NCBI RefSeq assembly: GCF_003627795.1
Contig: NZ_CP032684.1
Span: forward strand, 2,891,001 to 2,955,000
Reading direction: 5' to 3'
Length of the DNA stretch: 64,000 bases
DNA from: Rhizobium sp. CCGE531
GTDB taxonomy: Bacteria; Pseudomonadota; Alphaproteobacteria; Rhizobiales; Rhizobiaceae
Part shown: in pieces, positions 25,186 through 33,475 of the stretch
Layout: each line of letters begins with the position of its first letter
How positions within the stretch are numbered: position 1 is the stretch's first letter
Program-made: the position numbers and the translations under genes
Notes under the pieces: model-generated
What the model was told of the DNA's origin: nothing
The model's database searches: none
What the model saw: the letters and a program-made list of their open reading frames with translations, nothing else

Positions 25186-26439
25186 ATGGTGGCAGCGCCA
25201 GGAGAAAACATGCGTATCAATGGCGATCGCCTTTGGGATACGCTGATGGACATGGCGAAGATCGGCCCCGGTATTGCCGGCGGCAACAATCGCCAAACCC
25301 TAACGGATGCCGACGCCGAGGGGCGCAGCCTTTTCAAGTCCTGGTGCGACAAGGCCGGCATGACGGTCGGTGTCGACAAGATGGGCACGATGTTCGCGAC
25401 CCGTGCCGGCACCGATCCGAACGCGCTGCCGGTTTATGTCGGTTCGCATCTCGATACCCAGCCGACCGGCGGCAAATATGACGGTGTGCTCGGCGTGCTC
25501 GCCGCGCTTGAAGTCGTCCGCACGATGAACGACCTCGGCATCAGGACCAAGCACCCGATCGTGGTCACCAACTGGGCCAACGAAGAAGGCGCGCGCTTCG
25601 CGCCCGCCATGTTGGCTTCCGGCGTCTTCGCCGGCATGCATACGCTGGAATTCGCCTATGGCCGCAAGGATCCCGAAGGCAAGACCTACGGTGAGGAGCT
25701 GGAGCGCATCGGCTGGCTGGGCGACGAAGAGGTAGGCGCCCGCAAGATGCACGCCTATTTCGAATATCATATCGAGCAGGGCCCGATCCTCGAAGCCGAA
25801 GACAAGACCATCGGCGTCGTCACGCACTGTCAGGGTCTATGGTGGCTGGAATTCACGCTGACGGGCAAGGAAGCGCATACCGGCTCGACGCCGATGAACC
25901 TGCGCGTCAATGCCGGCCTTGCCATGTCGCGGATCGTCGAGATGGTGCAGAGCGTGGCGATGGAAAGCCAGCCGGGCGCCGTCGGCGGCGTCGGCCAGGT
26001 CTTCTTCTCGCCGAATTCGCGCAACGTCCTGCCCGGCAAGGTGGTCTTCACCGTCGACATTCGCACGCCCGACAAGGAAAAGCTCGACCGCATGCGCGCC
26101 AGGATCGAAGCGGAAGCAAAGGAGATCTGCGACGCCCTCGGCGTCGGCTGCTCGGTGGAAGCCATCGGCCATTTCGAGCCGGTAACCTTCGATCCGAAAC
26201 TCGTCGCATCGGTGCGCAGCGCCGCCGAGAGGCTCGGCTACAGCCACATGAACCTCATTTCCGGCGCCGGCCACGATGCCTGCTGGGCCGCCAAAGTCGC
26301 CCCCGCCACGATGGTCATGTGCCCTTGCGTCGGCGGCCTCTCGCACAACGAGGCCGAAGAAATCTCCAAGGAATGGGCGACCGCCGGCGCGGACGTGCTG
26401 TTCCACGCAGTCGTCGAGACGGCGGAGATCGTGGCTTGA
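25186..26439 (+). CDS. hyuC: Zn-dependent N-carbamoyl-beta-amino-acid hydrolase (beta-ureidopropionase type)
   Basis: A 417-residue M20-family amidase of the HyuC/allantoate amidohydrolase group. Metal-ligand motifs are GSHLDTQPTGGKYDG and NEEGARF, with ISGAGHDACWAA near the C-terminus. In this context it should remove the carbamoyl group of N-carbamoyl-beta-alanine, releasing ammonia and CO2. The ATG used has GAGG eight bases upstream. A second ATG eight codons in has its own GGAG. It precedes the dihydropyrimidinase gene by 48 bases. Confidence 0.9.
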   Translation: MVAAPGENMRINGDRLWDTLMDMAKIGPGIAGGNNRQTLTDADAEGRSLFKSWCDKAGMTVGVDKMGTMFATRAGTDPNALPVYVGSHLDTQPTGGKYDGVLGVLAALEVVRTMNDLGIRTKHPIVVTNWANEEGARFAPAMLASGVFAGMHTLEFAYGRKDPEGKTYGEELERIGWLGDEEVGARKMHAYFEYHIEQGPILEAEDKTIGVVTHCQGLWWLEFTLTGKEAHTGSTPMNLRVNAGLAMSRIVEMVQSVAMESQPGAVGGVGQVFFSPNSRNVLPGKVVFTVDIRTPDKEKLDRMRARIEAEAKEICDALGVGCSVEAIGHFEPVTFDPKLVASVRSAAERLGYSHMNLISGAGHDACWAAKVAPATMVMCPCVGGLSHNEAEEISKEWATAGADVLFHAVVETAEIVA

Positions 26440-26487
26440 CGGCCACGATTCCCAGCATCGGAACCTCACACATCTGGAGCACGCACC

Positions 26488-27942
26488 ATGAGCACAGTCA
26501 TCAAGGGTGGAACCATCGTCACAGCCGACCTGACCTATAAGGCGGATGTAAAGGTCGAAGGCGGCAAGATCGTCGAAATCGGGCAGAATCTCTCGGGCAG
26601 CGAAGTGCTGGATGCGTCCGGCTGTTATGTCATGCCGGGCGGCATCGATCCGCATACGCATCTCGAAATGCCGTTCATGGGCACCTATTCCTCCGACGAT
26701 TTCGAGAGCGGCACGCGCGCCGCCCTTGCCGGCGGCACGACGATGGTGGTGGATTTCGCGCTGCCCTCGCCCGGCCAATCGCTTCTCGAAGCCCTCACCA
26801 TGTGGGACAACAAGTCGACGCGGGCGAACTGCGACTATTCCTTCCACATGGCGATCACCTGGTGGGGCGAACAGGTCTTCAACGAGATGGAAGCAGTAGT
26901 CCGCGACAAGGGCATCAATACCTTCAAGCACTTCATGGCCTATAAGGGCGCTCTGATGGTGGATGACGACGAGATGTTCTCCTCCTTCCAGCGCTGCGCC
27001 GAGCTTGGAGCACTGCCGCTCGTTCATGCGGAGAACGGCGATGTCGTCGCGCAGATGCAGGCAAAGCTGCTTGCCGAAGGCAATAACGGCCCGGAAGCAC
27101 ACGCCTATTCCCGCCCCGCCGAAGTCGAGGGAGAGGCGACCAACCGTGCCATCATGATCGCCGACATGGCGGGCGCGCCCGTCTACATCGTGCATACTTC
27201 CTGCGAACAGGCGCACGAAGCCATCCGCCGTGCCCGTCAGAAGGGCATGCGCGTTTATGGCGAACCGCTGATCCAGCACCTGACGCTCGACGAAAGCGAA
27301 TATGCCAATGCCGATTGGGACCATGCCGCCCGTCGCGTCATGTCGCCGCCCTTCCGCAACAAGCAGCATCAGGACAGCCTCTGGGCCGGCCTTGCCTCCG
27401 GCTCTCTGCAGGTGGTCGCGACCGACCATTGCGCGTTTACGACCGAGCAGAAGCGCTTCGGCCTCAACGACTTCACCAAGATCCCGAACGGCACCGGCGG
27501 GCTGGAAGATCGCATGCCGATGCTCTGGACCCATGGCGTCAATACCGGCCGGCTGACGATGAACGAATTCGTCGCCGTCACGTCAACCAACATTGCCAAA
27601 ATCCTCAACGTCTATCCGAGGAAGGGCGCGATCCTCGTCGGCGCCGATGCCGATATCGTCGTCTGGGATCCGAAGCGCTCGAAGACCATCGCGGCCAAGA
27701 CGCAGCAGTCGGCGATCGACTACAATGTCTTCGAGGGCAAGGAGGTGACGGGCCTGCCGCGCTATACGCTGACGCGGGGCGTCGTCGCCATCGAGGAAGG
27801 CACGGTCAAGACGAAGGAAGGCCACGGCGAGTTCGTCAGGCGCGAACCCTTCACCGCCGTCAACCGGGCGCTTTCGACCTGGAAAGAGGTCACCGCGCCG
27901 CGCCAGGTTCAGCGCAGCGGCATCCCCGCAAGCGGGGTATGA
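26488..27942 (+). CDS. hydA: Dihydropyrimidinase (D-hydantoinase)
   Basis: A 484-residue cyclic amidohydrolase. The first metal ligands are in GGIDPHTHLEMPF, the probable carbamylated lysine is in FKHFMAYKGAL, and VHTSCEQA and TDHCAFTTEQK follow. It opens dihydrouracil or dihydrothymine to the N-carbamoyl-beta-amino acid, the step between PreTA and HyuC. The order preTA, rutR, hyuC, hydA thus covers the whole reductive pathway. D-hydantoins are likely side substrates. Confidence 0.94.
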   Translation: MSTVIKGGTIVTADLTYKADVKVEGGKIVEIGQNLSGSEVLDASGCYVMPGGIDPHTHLEMPFMGTYSSDDFESGTRAALAGGTTMVVDFALPSPGQSLLEALTMWDNKSTRANCDYSFHMAITWWGEQVFNEMEAVVRDKGINTFKHFMAYKGALMVDDDEMFSSFQRCAELGALPLVHAENGDVVAQMQAKLLAEGNNGPEAHAYSRPAEVEGEATNRAIMIADMAGAPVYIVHTSCEQAHEAIRRARQKGMRVYGEPLIQHLTLDESEYANADWDHAARRVMSPPFRNKQHQDSLWAGLASGSLQVVATDHCAFTTEQKRFGLNDFTKIPNGTGGLEDRMPMLWTHGVNTGRLTMNEFVAVTSTNIAKILNVYPRKGAILVGADADIVVWDPKRSKTIAAKTQQSAIDYNVFEGKEVTGLPRYTLTRGVVAIEEGTVKTKEGHGEFVRREPFTAVNRALSTWKEVTAPRQVQRSGIPASGV

Positions 27943-27975
27943 CGCTTGGCTCCAGCGTTTCGGCTCATCGGCTGC

Positions 27976-28389
27976 TCAGCGCGGCACATACCGCTCCAGA
28001 TCCGGCAGCAGGACCACGCTTTCCTGCTCGTTCGGATCGGTGCGGGCGATGACCGCTGTCGCCGGCCGGTCGCTGAGATTCGCTGGAAGATGCGGGACGC
28101 CGGGCGGAATGTAGAACATCTCGCCTTCGCGAACGATGACGTGTTCTGCCAACTCATCGCCGAACCAGCAATGCGTCTCGCCGGAAATCGCGTAGATCGC
28201 CGTCTCATGCGAGGCGTGAAGATGCGCCTTGGCGCGGCCGCCCGGCGGTATCGTCAGGAGATGCATGCAGATCCCCGTCGAGCCCACTGTCTCGGCGGCA
28301 ATCCCTTCGAAATAGCTGAAGCCCTGTTTTCCGGCATAGGTACCGCCGGGCCGCACGATACGGCAGGTGGGCTTCGATGAAACATTCAT
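27976..28389 (-). CDS. Cupin-domain protein
   Basis: A 137-residue single-cupin protein. Cupin motif 1 is PPGGRAKAHLHASHETAIYA with metal-ligand His and Glu, and motif 2 is EGEMFYIPPGVPHLPAN. It is on the opposite strand, between the catabolic genes and the pyrimidine-linked transporter. The start has GGGGAG upstream. A binding or isomerase role for a pathway intermediate is possible, but the reaction cannot be predicted. Confidence 0.83.
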   Translation of the reverse strand: MNVSSKPTCRIVRPGGTYAGKQGFSYFEGIAAETVGSTGICMHLLTIPPGGRAKAHLHASHETAIYAISGETHCWFGDELAEHVIVREGEMFYIPPGVPHLPANLSDRPATAVIARTDPNEQESVVLLPDLERYVPR

Positions 28390-28513
28390 GGCATTGCTCC
28401 CCTGGACCCCGCAGCCACGAGGCGACCTCGCCTCTCAAAGCTGCAGCAATGCCAAGCAGGATAACACGCAATCCGCCCCAACCATGCGGCGAAATCAGGA
28501 CTGGTAGGTGTTA

Positions 28514-29305
28514 ATGACGTCATCCGCTTCCTCCGTGGTCTCCGCGCGGAATCTCTGTCTCACCTACGATACGAATGACGGGCCGGTGCATGCGCTGAGC
28601 AATGTCGATCTCGATGTCCGCAAGGGTGATTTCATCTCCTTCATCGGCCCGTCGGGCTGCGGCAAGACCACCTTCCTGCGCGTCATCGCCGATCTCGAAC
28701 GGAAGAGCTCAGGCGATATCAGCGTCAACGGCATGTCGCCGGAGGAAGCACGCAAGGCCCGCGCCTACGGCTATGTCTTCCAGGCCGCGGCCCTCTATCC
28801 CTGGCGCACGATCGAGAAGAACATCGCCCTGCCGCTCGAGATCATGGGCTATGACAGACAAGAACAGGCAGATCGCATCGCCCAGACGTTGGAGCTCGTC
28901 AATCTCAACGGCTTCGAGAAGAAATTCCCCTGGCAGCTTTCCGGCGGCATGCAGCAGCGCGCCTCGATCGCCCGCGCGCTTGCCTTCGATGCCGATCTTC
29001 TGCTGATGGACGAGCCCTTCGGTGCTCTCGACGAAATCGTCCGCGACCATCTCAACGAACAGCTGCTGAAGCTGTGGAAGCGGACGAACAAGACCATATG
29101 CTTCGTCACCCACTCGATCCCGGAAGCCGTCTATCTCTCCACCAAGATCGTGGTCATGTCGCCTCGTCCGGGCCGCGTGACCGACATTATCGAATCGACA
29201 CTGCCGCTCGAACGCCCGCTCGGCATTCGCGAAACACCGGAATTCCTCGAGATCGCTCACCGCGTCCGCGAAGGACTGAGAGCGGGGCACAGCTATGAGG
29301 AATAG
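28514..29305 (+). CDS. ABC transporter ATP-binding protein, nitrate/taurine/HMP type
   Basis: A 263-residue SsuB/TauB/ThiZ-like ATPase. Walker A is GPSGCGKTTFL near residue 41, the signature is LSGGMQQRASIARAL, Walker B is LLLMDEPFGALDE, and the switch is FVTHSIPEA. The ATG was preferred to a GTG two codons upstream. It is the first of a set with two permeases and an NMT1/THI5-type receptor, lying beside the pyrimidine pathway, so the substrate is probably a pyrimidine or related ring compound. Confidence 0.88.
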   Translation: MTSSASSVVSARNLCLTYDTNDGPVHALSNVDLDVRKGDFISFIGPSGCGKTTFLRVIADLERKSSGDISVNGMSPEEARKARAYGYVFQAAALYPWRTIEKNIALPLEIMGYDRQEQADRIAQTLELVNLNGFEKKFPWQLSGGMQQRASIARALAFDADLLLMDEPFGALDEIVRDHLNEQLLKLWKRTNKTICFVTHSIPEAVYLSTKIVVMSPRPGRVTDIIESTLPLERPLGIRETPEFLEIAHRVREGLRAGHSYEE

Positions 29306-29333
29306 GATGATGGATAGCTCCGTCGCATGGCGG

Positions 29334-29576
29334 CCCCTCACCCTAGCTCTCTCCCCGCTAGCGGCAGGGCAATCGCGTATAAGGCACGTCAACACCGCAA
29401 GCTCCTTCTCCCCTCGGGGAGAAGGTGGCCCGAAGGGTCGGATGAGGGGGCTTGCCGCTTCGAATGCGGGGACTTTCATGCTCTTGGCATCCCCCCTCAT
29501 CCGCCTGTCGGCACCTTCTCCCCGAGGGGAGAAGGGGTTGCGCCACACTGATTTGCCAGCAGGCCGGATGAGGGGC
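29334..29576. repeat. Composite mosaic repeat with palindromic blocks
   Basis: Two copies of a block built on CCTTCTCCCC/GGGGAGAAGG hairpins (29404-29425 and 29514-29535) lie in opposite orientation. Each extends to a GGATGAGGGGG end. They are flanked by partial CCCCTCACCCTAG and CGGATGAGGGGC blocks. The same elements recur at 46688-46828. It fills the gap between the ATPase gene and the small membrane-protein gene. Confidence 0.8.
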
Positions 29577-29599
29577 TTTGCCACAACGGGAGCCGCATC

Positions 29600-29935
29600 A
29601 TGAACCCGCAATTCCTCCTCTGGCTTACCGGCGCCATGGCGATCTTCATCAGCGGTGCCACAGCCTCGCGCGCCTATGTCATCAACAACAACATTCTGGT
29701 GCTGATCCTGGCGCTCATCCTCTATTGCATCGGCAATCTGATGATGGTGCGGCTGATGCGCGAGGGTGGGCTTGGCCTGGCGATCTCCGCTTCCTCCATC
29801 GCCCAGCTCGTCGTCGTCAACGTCATAGCCTTCATTGTTTTCGGCGAGCGGCTGAGCCTGCAACAGCTTGCCGGCGTCGGCCTCGGCATCGTCGCCATGG
29901 TCCTGATGCTGTTTCCCGCGCAAGGGAGGGCATGA
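29600..29935 (+). CDS. Small four-helix SMR/EamA-like membrane protein in the transporter operon
   Basis: A 111-residue protein with four hydrophobic segments and the Gly/Ser-rich C-terminal pair typical of SMR or half-EamA transporters (NVIAFIVFGERLSLQQLAGV). It lacks the TM1 Glu typical of drug-exporting SMR proteins, so drug export is doubtful. The ribosome site is GGGAG, and the stop overlaps an ATG of the next permease gene. Its retention between ABC genes suggests a linked transport function. Confidence 0.7.
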   Translation: MNPQFLLWLTGAMAIFISGATASRAYVINNNILVLILALILYCIGNLMMVRLMREGGLGLAISASSIAQLVVVNVIAFIVFGERLSLQQLAGVGLGIVAMVLMLFPAQGRA

Positions 29936-29937
29936 CC

Positions 29938-30825
29938 ATGGAAAGAGAACGGTTCTTCAAGCACAAGTTCCTGCCGGTCACGGCCATCGTCCTGGCAATC
30001 CTGGTCCTCTGGTACGTTTTCGCTGTTATCCTCAACTCGCCGTTCCAGCGCGATCTCGACCGGCGTGGCAACCTCAATCCGACGACGATGGAATTCATCG
30101 GCAAGACGCTGTCGCAACCGAAGCCGATCTTGCCCGCGCCACATCAGGTGGCGCAGAACGTCTTCGAAAATACCTTCCTTCGCGCGCCGACGAGCAGCCG
30201 CAGCCTCGTCTACAATGCCTGGGTGACCTTGTCTTCCACGGCGGTCGGCTTCGCCTTCGGTACGGTTCTCGGTATCCTGATCGCGGTCGGCATCGTGCAT
30301 GTCGTCGCTCTGGACCGCAGCCTGATGCCGTGGATCATTGCCTCGCAGACCATACCGATCCTTGCGATCGCGCCAATGGTCGTTGTCGTGCTGGGTTCGA
30401 TCGGCGTTACCGGTCTTATTCCCAAGGCGCTGGTCTCGACCTACCTCTCCTTCTTCCCCGTCGCCGTCGGCATGGTCAAGGGATTGCGATCGCCGGAAAC
30501 CATGCATCTCGACCTGATGCGCACCTACAATGCCAGCGCCTTGCAGACCTTCTGGAAACTGCGCGTGCCCGCCTCGATCCCCTTCCTCTTCACCTCCATG
30601 AAAGTTGCAATCGCCGCGAGCCTCACCGGCACGATCGTTGGCGAACTGCCGACGGGCGCGGTCGCCGGCATCGGCGCCAAGCTCCTCGCAGGCTCCTACC
30701 AAAGCCTGACGATCGATATATGGGCGACGCTCGTCGCCGGTTCGATCCTGGCGGCCGCGCTGATTGCCGCCGTCAGCATCGCGGCGCGTATCGTCGATCG
30801 CGCCATGGGAGGTCGGGCGGCATGA
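29938..30825 (+). CDS. ABC transporter permease, SsuC/ThiX-like (first)
   Basis: A 295-residue membrane protein with an N-terminal helix, a periplasmic segment of about 60 residues, and a core of about five helices. The ATPase-docking loop is MHLDLMRTYNASALQTFWKL. I chose the ATG eight bases from GGGAGG rather than the one two bases from it. Two homologous permease genes in series, rather than one gene used as a homodimer, suggest a heterodimeric channel. Confidence 0.88.
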   Translation: MERERFFKHKFLPVTAIVLAILVLWYVFAVILNSPFQRDLDRRGNLNPTTMEFIGKTLSQPKPILPAPHQVAQNVFENTFLRAPTSSRSLVYNAWVTLSSTAVGFAFGTVLGILIAVGIVHVVALDRSLMPWIIASQTIPILAIAPMVVVVLGSIGVTGLIPKALVSTYLSFFPVAVGMVKGLRSPETMHLDLMRTYNASALQTFWKLRVPASIPFLFTSMKVAIAASLTGTIVGELPTGAVAGIGAKLLAGSYQSLTIDIWATLVAGSILAAALIAAVSIAARIVDRAMGGRAA

Positions 30826-31955
30826 GGCGTTTTCATTCATCGTGGCAGGGCACGCTCTCCCTTCTCCTCTGCCTTGCGGCCCTCCCGGTCCTGCCGCTGC
30901 TCGCCGCCGATGCCGCCACGCCCTTCAGTAGCGGCACCACCTTCGTCATTTTCATTCTCATTGCCGCCGCGGCCGCTATTTCCTTCATGAACCTGTCCGC
31001 GACCCTCTGCGCGGCGATCCTCTTCTTTGCCGCGCACGCCGCCGCCTGGCTGTTGCTGGCTGGAATATCGGGCAATGAAGGCAATGCGGCTGCATCGTTC
31101 TTTATCCTCCTCGCCGCGGCATGGCTGCTTGCCTGGCGCTGTGTTTCCATGCTGTCAGCCATCCGGGCGCACTCGACCGCCGACAGCTATACGCTACGCT
31201 TGCTGATCCCCGTGATCTTCGGCGTCTGGATCATCATCATCTGGGAAGCGGTGGCACGCGGGGCCGGTATTCCTTTCATTCTCCTGCCGCCGCCGAGCGC
31301 CATCGGTGCGCGGATCGCCAGCTCCATCTCGATCCTCTGGACGGATGTTCAGCAGACGATCTTCCGATCGGTTCTGATTGGCTACATCATCGGTTGCTCC
31401 AGCGGCTTCGTCGTCGCCATCCTCGCCGACCGCTTTGCCTTCCTGCGGCGCGGCCTGCTGCCGATCGGCAATCTGGTCTCCGCTCTGCCGATCATCGGCG
31501 TTGCGCCGATCATGGTCATGTGGTTCGGTTTCGATTGGCAATCGAAGGCCGCCGTCGTCGTCGTCATGACCTTCTTCCCGATGCTGGTGAACACGGTGGC
31601 GGGCCTAACTGCTGCCGGCAACATGGAGCGCGACCTGATGCGCACCTATGCGTCGAATTACTGGCAGACGCTGCTCAAGCTGCGCCTGCCGGCCGCCGCT
31701 CCCTTTATTTTCAATGCGCTGAAGATCAACTCGACCTTGGCCCTGATCGGTGCCATCGTGGCGGAGTTCTTCGGCACTCCCATGTCGGGCATGGGCTTCC
31801 GCATCTCGACCGAAAATGGTCGGTTGAACCTCGACATGGTCTGGGCCGAGATCGCGGTTGCCGCGGTTGCAGGCTCCGTTTTCTACGGTATCGTCGCCAT
31901 TGTCGAGAGAATGGTGACGTTCTGGCATCCGTCTATCCGCGGTGGACAGGCGTAA
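30822..31955 (+). CDS. ABC transporter permease, SsuC/ThiX-like (second), with N-terminal extension
   Basis: The 377-residue protein is longer than the usual 250-280 of the family. Residues 1-105 add about four hydrophobic segments (for instance LSLLLCLAALPVLPLLAADA), then a standard permease core follows with the loop ERDLMRTYASNYWQTLLKLR. The start ATG overlaps the previous stop by four bases, and GGGAGG lies upstream. The extension may help pair with the first permease or with the small four-helix protein. Confidence 0.87.
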   Translation: MRRFHSSWQGTLSLLLCLAALPVLPLLAADAATPFSSGTTFVIFILIAAAAAISFMNLSATLCAAILFFAAHAAAWLLLAGISGNEGNAAASFFILLAAAWLLAWRCVSMLSAIRAHSTADSYTLRLLIPVIFGVWIIIIWEAVARGAGIPFILLPPPSAIGARIASSISILWTDVQQTIFRSVLIGYIIGCSSGFVVAILADRFAFLRRGLLPIGNLVSALPIIGVAPIMVMWFGFDWQSKAAVVVVMTFFPMLVNTVAGLTAAGNMERDLMRTYASNYWQTLLKLRLPAAAPFIFNALKINSTLALIGAIVAEFFGTPMSGMGFRISTENGRLNLDMVWAEIAVAAVAGSVFYGIVAIVERMVTFWHPSIRGGQA

Positions 31956-32011
31956 TCCGGGGTCTCCTCAAGGGATCAAGGCATAACTTCAGAGGGAAAA
32001 AGGGTAAGAAC

Positions 32012-32980
32012 ATGAAAAAACTGATGTTTGCACTAATGGCAAGCACGATGACGCTGGCTGCCGCACAGGCCGCGATGGCCGCCGACAAGGTGACCTTGCA
32101 GCTGAAATGGGTGGCCCAGGGTCAGTTCGGAGGCTATTTCGTCGCCAAGGACAAGGGCTTTTACAAGGAAGAGGGCCTTGACGTCGACATCAAGCCAGGC
32201 GGCCCGGATATCGCACCGGAACAGGTGATCGCCGGCGGCGGCGCCGACGTTATCGTCGACTGGATGGGTGGTGCGCTGGTTGCCCGCGAGAAGGGCGTGC
32301 CGCTTGTCAACATCGCCCAGCCCTTCGAGAAATCCGGCCTCGAACTGATCTGCCCCAAGGATGGCCCGGTCAAGACGGAGAAGGATTTCAAGGGACATAC
32401 GCTCGGCGTTTGGTTCTACGGCAACGAATATCCCTTCTTCGCCTGGATGCATAAGATCGGCCTGAAGACCGATGGCGGCAAGGACGGCGTCACAGTGCTC
32501 AAGCAGAGCTTCGACGTGCAGCCGCTCGTCCAGAAGCAGGCCGACTGCATCTCGGTCATGACCTACAATGAATACTGGCAGGCAATCGATGCCGGTTTCA
32601 AGCAGGAAGACCTGACCGTCTTTAATTACACCAAGCTCGGCGTCGACCTTTTGGAAGACGGCCTCTATGTCAACGAGACCAAGCTGAAGGATGCGAAGTT
32701 CAAGGCCGATATGGTCAAGTTCGTCCGCGCCTCGATGAAAGGCTGGAAATATGCCGTCGAGCATCCGGATGAAGCCGCCGGGATTGTGATGGATAATGGC
32801 GGCCAGGACGAAAACCACCAGAAGCGCATGATGGGCGAAGTCGCCAAGCTGATCGGCGGCGGCAAGCTCGACACGAAGCTTTACGACCGCACGGTCGAAG
32901 CCCTGCTCGACCAGAAGATCATCAACAAGAAGCCGGCCGGCGCCTTTACGCATGAGATCACGGACGCTGCCCTGAAATAA
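32012..32980 (+). CDS. NMT1/THI5-type ABC substrate-binding protein
   Basis: A 322-residue periplasmic receptor with signal peptide MKKLMFALMASTMTLAAAQA. The mature sequence starts KVTLQLKWVAQGQFGGYFVA, typical of NMT1/THI5-like proteins that bind pyrimidine-derived or other ring compounds. The conserved GLDVDIKPGGPDIAPEQVI segment follows. It is the last gene of the operon and ends 22 bases before a strong terminator. A pyrimidine, dihydropyrimidine or hydroxymethylpyrimidine ligand is inferred from context. Confidence 0.88.
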   Translation: MKKLMFALMASTMTLAAAQAAMAADKVTLQLKWVAQGQFGGYFVAKDKGFYKEEGLDVDIKPGGPDIAPEQVIAGGGADVIVDWMGGALVAREKGVPLVNIAQPFEKSGLELICPKDGPVKTEKDFKGHTLGVWFYGNEYPFFAWMHKIGLKTDGGKDGVTVLKQSFDVQPLVQKQADCISVMTYNEYWQAIDAGFKQEDLTVFNYTKLGVDLLEDGLYVNETKLKDAKFKADMVKFVRASMKGWKYAVEHPDEAAGIVMDNGGQDENHQKRMMGEVAKLIGGGKLDTKLYDRTVEALLDQKIINKKPAGAFTHEITDAALK

Positions 32981-33002
32981 GCTCGAAGTACTCACAGAGG
33001 CT

Positions 33003-33038
33003 AAAACGCGCGGGGTTTCAGGCCTCGCGCGTTTTTTT
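33003..33038 (+). terminator. Strong intrinsic terminator after the transporter operon
   Basis: AAAACGCGCG and CGCGCGTTTT pair perfectly, extended by a G-T and two G-C pairs, and the stem is followed by a run of seven T. It is the clearest terminator in the window. Confidence 0.93.
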
Positions 33039-33270
33039 CATTTTGTAACAGCGGCAACAAAAGGCTGGCTTTCCAGTAAAACTTGACGGAAAAGCCCTCG
33101 GCTATCAACTATTCGAATGCTGACATCACAATGCCGTGATTGCTTCGCAAGGTTGCGAAGGATAGAAATACCCGCGAAATCATTTTCTCGTGATCTTGCG
33201 AGAATTGAAAACCGCTCCCATTTACAGGGGCGATTTTAGGATGAGGGACCCGCAGGCATGACAGACGGAT

Positions 33271-33376
33271 ATTACAGCGCCGCGCGTCATATATGACGCG
33301 CAAAGGTCGCTGTAACACTTTAAATCTGCTGCATAATTTTATCCTTAAATCGATTCCGATTTAAGGAATTATGCAG
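33271..33376 (+). repeat. Full-length dispersed rhizobial repeat with two hairpins
   Basis: The first hairpin has outer arms ACAGCG and CGCTGT (33274-33279, 33308-33313) and nine-base inner arms GCGCGTCAT and ATGACGCGC. The second, at 33329-33376, pairs CTGCATAATT with AATTATGCAG and CCTTAAATCG with CGATTTAAGG around ATTC, with a TTAT bulge. A copy lacking the second hairpin is at 20929-20989. I recall similar sequences being common between rhizobial genes, which would need a search. Confidence 0.75.
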
Positions 33377-33475
33377 TAATCCGCCGGAGAAGCCGGCTCG
33401 CATGCATTGATTCCCGTGTTCGCGACGGAAACCAGCGAAACCGATTTCACCAAACGCCGAACTGGAACTGGACGC

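Larger units (their letters stand above)
32981..33475. other. 495-base intergenic region before the RND efflux genes
   Basis: After the terminator come a short hairpin with eight-base arms CTTCGCAA and TTGCGAAG (33143-33160) and a weaker one at about 33194-33213 (TTCTCG/CGAGAA). Then comes the full dispersed repeat at 33271-33376. No credible protein gene is visible. The promoter for the efflux operon should lie after 33376 or within the repeat. Confidence 0.55.

Noticed and set aside
25837..27534. 565-codon open frame opposite hyuC and hydA
   Set aside because: Shadow of two well-recognised hydrolase genes.
28390..28513. Possible thiamine-type riboswitch before the THI5-like transporter
   Set aside because: I see no THI-box core or plausible TPP aptamer; context favours pyrimidine regulation.
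33109..33318. 69-codon minus-strand frame, and a similar one at 20878-21108
   Set aside because: Both are generated by the dispersed hairpin repeat; similarity between them reflects the repeat, not a protein family.
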